From positions 1 through 10,651 of the forward strand of contig DHLV01000096.1 of assembly GCA_002405445.1 (NCBI GenBank): a DNA stretch of 10,651 bases, given 5' to 3'. The position numbers were made by a program, and so were the translations under genes. Origin of the DNA: Flammeovirgaceae bacterium UBA4659. Lineage in GTDB: Bacteria; Bacteroidota; Bacteroidia; Cytophagales; Cyclobacteriaceae. A model generated the notes under the pieces. That model saw only the letters and a list, made by a program, of their open reading frames with translations, did no database searches and was not told the DNA's origin. This document shows, one piece after another, positions 1 through 4,963 of this stretch (positions are counted from its first letter, which is position 1; each line of letters starts with the position of its first letter).

Positions 1-1320
1 ATATACCACCCGATCCAGTTTAAGCACCTGGTAGTCGAGCGACTCAAAAATTCTGCGCACAATTCGATTCCACCCGATATGCAACTCGATGCCAATCGTT
101 TTCTTGTCGTCACTCACGATGGCCACATCATCGGGCACGGCCTTGCCTTCTTCCAACTGTACACCCGCGGCAATCGTCTCGAAGTCGGCCTTGGTGATGG
201 GTTTATCCAACTCTACTTTGTAAATCTTTTTCACATTATACGAAGGGTGCGTCAGCTTGTCGGCCAGGTCGCCATCGTTGGTGAGCAGCAGCAAGCCCGT
301 GGTATTGCGGTCCAGCCGGCCAACGGGGTACACGCGCTGCTTGCACGCGCCTGCAATCAGGTTCATCACCGTGTTGCGCTCTTGCGGATCTTCCGTAGTG
401 GTAATAAACCCTTTGGGTTTGTTGAGTAAGATGTAAACGGGTTTCTCCGCGGTCAGCTTTTTCCCCTCGTAACGTACGTCATCGGTGGCCTTCACTTTAT
501 AGCCCATCTCCGTAACGGTCGTTCCATTTACGCTGACCAGGCCCATCTTGATCAGTTCATCCGCTTCGCGTCTTGAGCACACCCCGCTGTTGGAGATATA
601 CTTGTTCAACCGGATCAGGCCATCACCTTTCTTAACACTCTCCTCCTTAGCCTTGCGGTGATACTGTTTCTCTTTGCGGTTTTCAACAAATGATCTCTTC
701 TTCCGCGGTGCGCGTGCAAAAGGTCTGCTGCGCATAGACTCGCCAGAATCCTCTCGTCTCCGATCATCGCGTTCGGTCCGGTCGCCATACGGTTTTCGAA
801 AGCCCCGGCCCGTTCCGCGGTCTTCGCCACGAGAGTAGGGAGCTTTGCCTCTTTTGGGAAAACGATCACCGTCTCCCCTGGGCTCCGGGCGTTCTGAACG
901 ATCTCCGTAGGATTTGCCGCTGGCCCGACCCGCCCCGCGATCTTCACCGCGGGCATAGGGCCGCTTGCTCTCGCCCCGCGAAAAAGGCGCTTTGCCTCTG
1001 CGTGGAAATTCTCCGCCTTCCTCTTTTCTGCGATCGGTACGGTCACCAAACGGCTTTCGAAATCCGGAACGTGGCCCTTGGTCACGGTCACCCCGGCCTG
1101 CGGAATAGGGACGCTGACTGCGCGACCCGGAACCGGATTCTCCGCGGCTGCCAAATCCGCCCCGTTTGGCACCCCCTTGACTAGGTTTGCGGGCGTCATC
1201 CTCGGGAGAACGGGATTCGCGGTCAGACGATGAAAATCGGCCAGTGGGGCGTTGGCGTTGAGGGCGACCAGAACCTCTGCGGTTGCCGGATGATCGGTCG
1301 GGGCGTGTGTTGCGTGCCAT
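1..1320 (-). CDS. rluB: RluB/RsuA-family 23S rRNA pseudouridine synthase with long Arg/Gly-rich N-terminus (C-terminus cut by window edge)
   Basis: I read an open frame of 440 codons from ATG at 1320 to the window edge with no stop, so the C-terminus is missing. Residues 1-230 are low-complexity, rich in Arg, Gly, Ser, Asp and Lys, with imperfect repeats. An S4 RNA-binding domain follows at about 236-285 (LNKYISNSGVCSRREADELI). The catalytic domain then shows ILLNKPKGF (297-305) and GRLDRNTTGLLLLTNDGD (334-351), in which Asp337 is the expected catalytic aspartate. IGWNRIVRRIFE (415-426) is a further family motif. Members isomerise one uridine of 23S rRNA (RluB/E/F) or 16S rRNA (RsuA). Adjacency to scpB favours the RluB type, but the exact target is inference. 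The extension is typical of Bacteroidota members and may aid RNA binding. It lies downstream of scpB but behind an intrinsic terminator, so it probably has its own promoter; TATCTTTA at 1334-1327 (minus) is only a weak candidate. Confidence 0.93.
   Translation of the reverse strand, partial: MARNTRPDRSSGNRRGSGRPQRQRPTGRFSSSDRESRSPEDDARKPSQGGAKRGGFGSRGESGSGSRSQRPYSAGRGDRDQGPRSGFRKPFGDRTDRRKEEGGEFPRRGKAPFSRGESKRPYARGEDRGAGRASGKSYGDRSERPEPRGDGDRFPKRGKAPYSRGEDRGTGRGFRKPYGDRTERDDRRREDSGESMRSRPFARAPRKKRSFVENRKEKQYHRKAKEESVKKGDGLIRLNKYISNSGVCSRREADELIKMGLVSVNGTTVTEMGYKVKATDDVRYEGKKLTAEKPVYILLNKPKGFITTTEDPQERNTVMNLIAGACKQRVYPVGRLDRNTTGLLLLTNDGDLADKLTHPSYNVKKIYKVELDKPITKADFETIAAGVQLEEGKAVPDDVAIVSDDKKTIGIELHIGWNRIVRRIFESLDYQVLKLDRVVY
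709..1095 (-). repeat. imperfect internal repeats in the synthase N-terminus
   Basis: Residues about 76-204 of the pseudouridine synthase hold roughly three related units of about 40-49 residues. RGEDRGAGRASGKSYGDRSER (124-144, shown in part) aligns with RGEDRGTGRGFRKPYGDRTER (164-184) at a 40-residue offset. GFRKPFGDRTDR (86-97) matches GFRKPYGDRTER (173-184). RGKAPFSRGE (108-117) matches RGKAPYSRGE (157-166). The similarity is also visible in the DNA, which suggests duplication within the gene. Confidence 0.7.
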
Positions 1321-1342
1321 AGGAATTAAAGATAGATAAAAA

Positions 1343-1377
1343 TAAAAAAGCGCTCTTCGCCTGAGGCCAAGAGCGCT
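1343..1377 (-). terminator. intrinsic terminator after scpB
   Basis: The arms AGCGCTCTT (1349-1357) and AAGAGCGCT (1369-1377) form a perfect 9-bp stem, with a further GCC/GGC pairing inside. Read on the minus strand the hairpin is followed by CTTTTTTATTTTT, the U-tract of a rho-independent terminator. It begins 19 bases after the scpB stop and ends only about 22-28 bases before the ATG of the pseudouridine synthase. It therefore separates the two co-directional genes. Confidence 0.85.
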
Positions 1378-1396
1378 CGAGTTGTGTTAATACGAA

Positions 1397-1963
1397 TTAC
1401 TGATTCTCCGGTGCTTCACCAATGGTATTCACCTCTTGCGAGAAATCCTTCGGGGTGGGCAACTCCTGGATATCATTGATGCCAAAATACTCCATGAACT
1501 TGGGGCTGGTGCCATACAGCATGGGGCGGCCTACCGTTTCCGCTTTGCCCCGGATTTCAATTAGTCCTTTGTCCAGCAATTTCTGCATGGCGTAGTCGCA
1601 GTTTACCCCGCGAATGTTTTCCACTTCGGTCTTCGAAATCGGCTGCTTGTAGGCGATGATGGAAAGTGTTTCCATAGCCGATGTCGACAGTCTTTTCTTC
1701 GACTGCTGCTTGAGCATAATGCCAATGCTGCTCTGGTAAGCCGGCTTGGTCATGAACTGAAAACCACCGCCTGCCTTATAGATCTGAAAAGCGTACTCCT
1801 CATTCTGGTATTTCTCTTCCAGCCGCTGAATCGCACCAGTGATATCCTCTTCCGGAACTTCCGCATTGAACATTTCGGAGAGGCAGGCTTTGATTTCGGC
1901 TACCCGCGTAGGTGTGGGCGAGCAGAAGATCAGCGCTTCAACATGGTTTTGTAAGAAGTCCAT
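1397..1963 (-). CDS. scpB: segregation and condensation protein B (ScpB)
   Basis: This is a 188-residue ScpB, the accessory winged-helix subunit that binds the kleisin ScpA in the SMC-ScpAB condensin and helps chromosome compaction and segregation. An N-terminal winged helix spans about 1-80. The second, at about 90-165, carries the family signature: TSAMETLSIIAYKQPISKTEVE (94-115 region), IRGVNCDYAMQKLLDKGLIE and GRPMLYGTSPKFMEYFGI (145-162). I chose ATG at 1963 rather than the in-frame TTG at 1966. The ATG overlaps the stop of the upstream gene as TGATG, with AGGA six bases upstream, which indicates coupled translation. The C-terminal tail (about 163-188) is short and variable. A terminator follows directly. 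scpA is not in the window. Confidence 0.95.
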   Translation of the reverse strand: MDFLQNHVEALIFCSPTPTRVAEIKACLSEMFNAEVPEEDITGAIQRLEEKYQNEEYAFQIYKAGGGFQFMTKPAYQSSIGIMLKQQSKKRLSTSAMETLSIIAYKQPISKTEVENIRGVNCDYAMQKLLDKGLIEIRGKAETVGRPMLYGTSPKFMEYFGINDIQELPTPKDFSQEVNTIGEAPENQ

Positions 1964-2697
1964 CAATCCTGCTTCATCATTTTCGCTTCAATCGACTGCG
2001 TGGTGTGCGGCACGGCAATCAGGCGCTCCTTCGAAATCAATTTGCCGGTAACCGAGCAAATGCCGTAGGTGCGGTTTTTAATGCGAATCAGTGCGTTCTC
2101 CAAATTGGTGATATACTTTTGCTGACGAGCCGCCAACTGGCTCAAGTTCTCTTTCTCGGCAGTTTCTGCGCCATCTTCCAACACTTTGGTATTGCCACCC
2201 GATGTGCTGTCGGTGCCTTCCTCGTTGGTGCGCGTGAGCGTGTCTTTCAAAATCTTGAACTCTTCACGTGCTTTTTCAAGCTTCTCTTTGATCATCACTT
2301 CGAATTCCTTCAACTCCTCATCGCTGTAGCGTGTTTTATCCTCTGGTGTAGTAGAGGGCTTTGCCGGCTTGTGCGCGATGGGGCGCTGATTCAAAATCGG
2401 GAAGATATTCAATTGAGAGGGAGAAAGCTTTAATGGCGGTGCCGCTGCTTTGGTAGCTCTTCCCTCTGCCCCACTGGTTGCTGCTTTTGGTTCTTTTTTT
2501 GGTGTTGCTTTGGCAGGCTTTTCCGTCTTTGCCGGTTTTGCCGTTGCTTTTGTTACAACCTTTTTTGGAGCAGGTTTTGCGGGTTTGGCTTTCGCAACCA
2601 CTTTCTTGGCGGGTGCCTTTGTCACTTTCTTTGCTTTGGCTGCCGGTTTGGCCTTCGCGGCTGGCTTTGCTGCTTTTTTCTTCACTGATTTCGCCAT
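1963..2697 (-). CDS. DksA/TraR-like protein with degenerate zinc finger and histone-H1-like tail
   Basis: The protein has 244 residues from ATG at 2697, preceded by GGAG about 10 bases upstream; an upstream extension to 2760 is discarded. Residues 1-90 are almost only Lys, Ala, Pro and Val in AKPAAKAK/APAKKVV-type blocks, like bacterial histone-H1-like proteins. Residues about 121-205 are charged and helical (TRYSDEELKEFEVMIKEKLEKA), as in the coiled coil of DksA/TraR proteins. Residues 208-238 correspond to the C4 zinc-finger region, YGICSVTGKLISKERLIAVPHTT, but only Cys214 remains of the four cysteines, so classical zinc binding is unlikely. This degenerate form is, to my knowledge, common in short Bacteroidota DksA-like proteins. 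The role is inferred: DNA or nucleoid binding by the tail, possibly RNA polymerase contact by the C-terminal part. It overlaps scpB by one base, forming an operon with a condensin gene. Confidence 0.85.
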   Translation of the reverse strand: MAKSVKKKAAKPAAKAKPAAKAKKVTKAPAKKVVAKAKPAKPAPKKVVTKATAKPAKTEKPAKATPKKEPKAATSGAEGRATKAAAPPLKLSPSQLNIFPILNQRPIAHKPAKPSTTPEDKTRYSDEELKEFEVMIKEKLEKAREEFKILKDTLTRTNEEGTDSTSGGNTKVLEDGAETAEKENLSQLAARQQKYITNLENALIRIKNRTYGICSVTGKLISKERLIAVPHTTQSIEAKMMKQD

Positions 2698-2732
2698 ATT
2701 ATTTCTCCGTTTAGGGTTTGAAAAAAGATTTA

Positions 2733-2760
2733 CAAAAATAAAGGGTAGCACCCATAACAA
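2733..2760 (-). promoter_or_regulatory. probable promoter of the DksA-like/scpB operon
   Basis: On the minus strand TATTTTTG (2740-2733) is a perfect match to the Bacteroidota -7 box TAnnTTTG. A TTG (2760-2758), inside a T-rich run, lies 17 bases upstream as a possible -33 element, slightly closer than usual. Transcription would start near 2727, giving a leader of about 30 bases that carries the GGAG before ATG 2697. The call rests on consensus only. Confidence 0.5.
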
Positions 2761-2954
2761 AAAATGTGGGGCAATTAATTCCCGAATGCTGAAAACGATT
2801 GTCTTGGTGTAAAAAGGGCCATTTTACGGATTCTCAGGCATTGAATTACTTGCCGCTAGTTTGGATCCTTGTTAAATTAAGAAGCAAAGTAGGTTAAGTA
2901 AGAACGGTGTAAGGTTATCTCAGATTCTAATCTTCTCAAATTCCATCAACACTG
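2761..2954. other. intergenic stretch with no recognised feature
   Basis: The gap between the DksA-like gene and the lipoprotein gene is about 290 bases and includes the two promoters annotated on either side. In this central part I see no convincing ORF, no hairpin terminator, no tRNA-like fold and no long repeat. Confidence 0.5.
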
Positions 2955-2962
2955 TACATTTG
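2955..2962 (+). promoter_or_regulatory. -7 box upstream of the broken lipoprotein/peptidase gene
   Basis: TACATTTG matches TAnnTTTG exactly. No clear TTG is present at the -33 position. Initiation about 6-7 bases downstream would give a short A-rich leader of roughly 22 bases ending at an ATG at 2991. That fits 2991 as the original start codon better than 3029. Confidence 0.45.
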
Positions 2963-3028
2963 TAAACAACCAAACTAATTCCTAGCCAAAATGTTAAATC
3001 ACAAATACCCAAGGCGGTTATCTTATCG

Positions 3029-3988
3029 ATGCTTCTAACCTTGTCGTGCAAAAACGATGCTGAAGTAAACCCCAAAGAAAACCTACAAAAAGTAAAAGTT
3101 TCAACCCTTGAAAAAGAACCTTACCTGAAAGAGGCTTTGGACAAGGCTGGTTTTGTTTCTTCAAAGAACGGACGGGTGCATGGCGATATGACCATCAACA
3201 CAGATTCCATCATCATGGCATTGCAAAAGGACGACCGTTCTTATTCATACACCTTTGCGGTTGGGAACAAGACCACTGCCACCACTTTCACAAACTTGGT
3301 GTTCAAGCGCGTGGTGGGCGGTGTAAAAGGTTTTTACCTTAAATACGAATCTGAAAACCTGTACCCGTTCGACATGAAAACGTTTACAGGCAAGGTTACG
3401 AGCTATGACCTTAGCATGAAGGAGATAGCTGTGCAACACTTTGTTAAAGGGGCAATGTTATCTAACAAAGCAGGAAGAACCCAGTGCCGACCTCAAGCTA
3501 GCGTCTCCACAGAGTGCCTTACCGAGGACGGCCAATCGACTGCAACTGGGAAGAACCTTCCATGCCTTTATGGAACAGCAACGGTTATCACACTGGACTA
3601 TTCAGGGTGCTTCATCACCGATGGTGCGGGTGTGGCAGGCGGCCTGCCCTCGCAGTACACGCGCTGGTCGAACGGCACGTTCGTGCCCACACAGTGGTTC
3701 AACAATGGCGGCCCGGGTGGTGGGCCTGGTGGAGGTGGCTCGGGCAGTTGTGGTGGCGATGGGGTGACCACGCCCAGCAATGGTGCCGATCCCAATGGTT
3801 GTAGTGATAACATTGGTGTGCAGCCGCCTAATTTGGATGAACTCAATCGCATCATAAAGAATCAAACCCAAAATCCATGTCTAAACTCTACAGTATCCAA
3901 TCTTTTAGATGGTGGATTTGAAAACCAAATTTCACGAGGCCTTCAAAGAATCTTTAACCGAAATAGTAAGGTAAATTTAACTTTTTAA
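3029..3988 (+). CDS. N-terminal part of a frameshifted surface lipoprotein (peptidase N-module plus Gly-rich linker)
   Basis: The readable frame gives 319 residues from ATG 3029, but MLLTLSC alone is too short to be a lipoprotein signal. Reading upstream in this frame gives PKAVILSMLLTLSCKND, a good hydrophobic core and lipobox LTLSC, with no ATG. The ATG at 2991 (MLNHKYP) is in another frame; one extra C in the CCC at 3008-3010 would join them as MLNHKYPKAVILSMLLTLSC. Residues 8-200 are an unrecognised module, followed by a Cys-containing segment (153-194), a Gly-rich linker (226-245, GGPGGGPGGGGSGSCGG) and PNLDELNRIIKNQTQNPCL (267-285). The frame ends at TAA 3986-3988 after KVNLTF, but the domain continues in the next frame after a T5 run (see the following entry). 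Together they look like one gene of about 1.46 kb, 2991-4451. Surface exposure through a lipid anchor is inferred. Confidence 0.75.
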   Translation: MLLTLSCKNDAEVNPKENLQKVKVSTLEKEPYLKEALDKAGFVSSKNGRVHGDMTINTDSIIMALQKDDRSYSYTFAVGNKTTATTFTNLVFKRVVGGVKGFYLKYESENLYPFDMKTFTGKVTSYDLSMKEIAVQHFVKGAMLSNKAGRTQCRPQASVSTECLTEDGQSTATGKNLPCLYGTATVITLDYSGCFITDGAGVAGGLPSQYTRWSNGTFVPTQWFNNGGPGGGPGGGGSGSCGGDGVTTPSNGADPNGCSDNIGVQPPNLDELNRIIKNQTQNPCLNSTVSNLLDGGFENQISRGLQRIFNRNSKVNLTF

Positions 3989-3989
3989 A
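3980..3989 (+). other. frameshift site ACTTTTTAAA
   Basis: Here the frame carrying the lipoprotein half ends in TTT TAA, while the frame carrying HEVIHAHF continues as TTT AAA. Skipping one T (+1) restores the full protein. The P-site codon TTT can re-pair with TTT in the +1 frame while a stop codon sits in the A site, which formally resembles the logic of prfB recoding. No strong Shine-Dalgarno stimulator is adjacent (only AAGG at 3968-3971). A simple mutation or a sequencing indel in the homopolymer is at least as likely. Confidence 0.6.
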
Positions 3990-4451
3990 GAGACGTCAAA
4001 CCAAAACCCCTCAATTGCAGGTACTAGAATAGAATCTGATACCCCGGATTCATTCGATGTAGAAATTGTCCTTAACCTGAACAACTTACCAAAATACTCA
4101 AGGGAAGGAATAACTCGTGTACTATTACACGAAGTAATTCATGCTCACTTCTTGAAAATAGGTGTGACAGATAATTCTATTCTTCAACATACTTTAATGC
4201 TAAAATTTTACATTGAGTGGATGAGAGAAGCACTAGTTGAAATCTATCCTAACTTACCAGATAAAGATGCTACGGCTCTTGCCTTACAAGGATACGGGGA
4301 TCTTTTTACATCAGGAAACACGAGTGACTCATCGTTATATGATAAAATTATTCAGGATTATGGATTAACAAGGAATGAGATGATTTCAATATCAGGAGAT
4401 TACAAGAATAGAATAAACGGTGTTAAACTAAAAGGAACAACTTGCAATTAA
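3981..4451 (+). pseudogene. C-terminal HExxH metallopeptidase-like domain of the broken lipoprotein, out of frame
   Basis: This frame is open from 3981 to TAA 4449-4451 and has no plausible start of its own ahead of the motif. It reads KETSNQNPSIAG, then VEIVLNLNNLPKYSREGITRVLL, then HEVIHAHF (codons 4128-4151), a textbook HExxH zinc-binding and catalytic motif; the rest is helical with IEWMREALVEIYPNL and ALALQGYGDL. If one T is removed from the T5 run at 3982-3986, KVNLTF joins smoothly to KETSNQ, so this is the catalytic half of the upstream lipoprotein. An ORF starting at TTG 4152 would lack the active site and is not a credible separate gene. I infer a secreted or surface zinc peptidase or toxin domain; the third zinc ligand is not identified. 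GC is about 32-33% in hand-counted blocks, far below the linker. It could instead be intact if the T5 run is an assembly error or a +1 recoding site. Confidence 0.65.
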
Positions 4452-4452
4452 A

Positions 4453-4944
4453 ATGAAGGCCTACATAATAATCCTCACTGTTTTAATTCTTAGTAACTGC
4501 TCTAATAAACAAAACGGCAAGGCTTCCTATGAGATGGATACACAGTTTAATGAGTATTTTTCTAGAATCAGTAGTCGTGGTGAATTTAGTAATGTCTATG
4601 GACGCTGTGAAAAAGGAGTAATACTATTTTACTTTAAAATTAAAGACGGAAAGGCGTATGATATAGAATATTCCAAAGGTGCATCGACCACACTTTCGAA
4701 TAGGTTTCTCAAAATACTAAATTCTTTTGACTGGAACTCAAAAGCTTTATATTCTGAAAACGTCTTTTTAATTCCTTACGTTTATAACTTTCAAACTGGG
4801 TGTGGAGTATCCATGGAGGTTGATTCCCTTACCAGTAAATCCAAGGCGAAGCGACAAGAGGTAGGCGATTTATATAACCTCTTTAAAGAAGAGCCAATTG
4901 ATGTGATTCTATTGAGACCGATTCGTGAGAGCACTTTAGAGTGA
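4453..4944 (+). CDS. small lipoprotein of unknown function, partner of the peptidase-like gene
   Basis: The protein has 163 residues. MKAYIIILTVLILSNCSNK is a lipoprotein signal peptide, with lipobox LSNC and the lipidated residue at Cys16. The mature part has no family I recognise. It contains a beta-rich stretch (GRCEKGVILFYFKIKDGKAYDIEYS, in part), a second Cys in FQTGCGVSM and a charged tail. The ATG lies one base after the stop of the peptidase half, so the two are almost certainly co-transcribed and probably translationally coupled. GC is about 27-38% in two hand-counted 60-base blocks, like the peptidase domain, suggesting they travelled together. By position and size it could be an immunity or inhibitor protein or an accessory lipoprotein; this is inference. 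It ends 19 bases before the convergent gene. Confidence 0.8.
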   Translation: MKAYIIILTVLILSNCSNKQNGKASYEMDTQFNEYFSRISSRGEFSNVYGRCEKGVILFYFKIKDGKAYDIEYSKGASTTLSNRFLKILNSFDWNSKALYSENVFLIPYVYNFQTGCGVSMEVDSLTSKSKAKRQEVGDLYNLFKEEPIDVILLRPIRESTLE

Positions 4945-4963
4945 TTTTTAATTGAACTAAGAC

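Noticed and set aside
79..429. Plus-strand ORF of 116 codons
   Set aside because: It lies opposite the catalytic domain of the pseudouridine synthase, whose minus-strand frame has clear family motifs; no family resemblance in this reading.
615..1199. Minus-strand ORF of 194 codons
   Set aside because: An alternative frame of the GC-rich N-terminal part of the pseudouridine synthase; the other frame is continuous with the S4 and catalytic domains.
1964..1966. TTG as scpB start
   Set aside because: The next codon is ATG, which forms the TGATG overlap with the upstream stop and has AGGA at suitable spacing.
2450..2812. Plus-strand hydrophobic ORF resembling a membrane protein
   Set aside because: Antisense shadow of the Lys/Ala/Pro-rich tail: antisense reading of such codons gives Phe/Ala/Gly/Val strings by chance.
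3598..3871. Minus-strand Pro/Thr-rich ORFs opposite the Gly-rich linker
   Set aside because: Low-complexity antisense shadows of the glycine codons, with no start context or homology.
4152..4451. Independent 99-residue gene starting at TTG 4152
   Set aside because: The same frame is open upstream and carries HEVIHAHF just before this codon; it is the tail of the broken peptidase domain.
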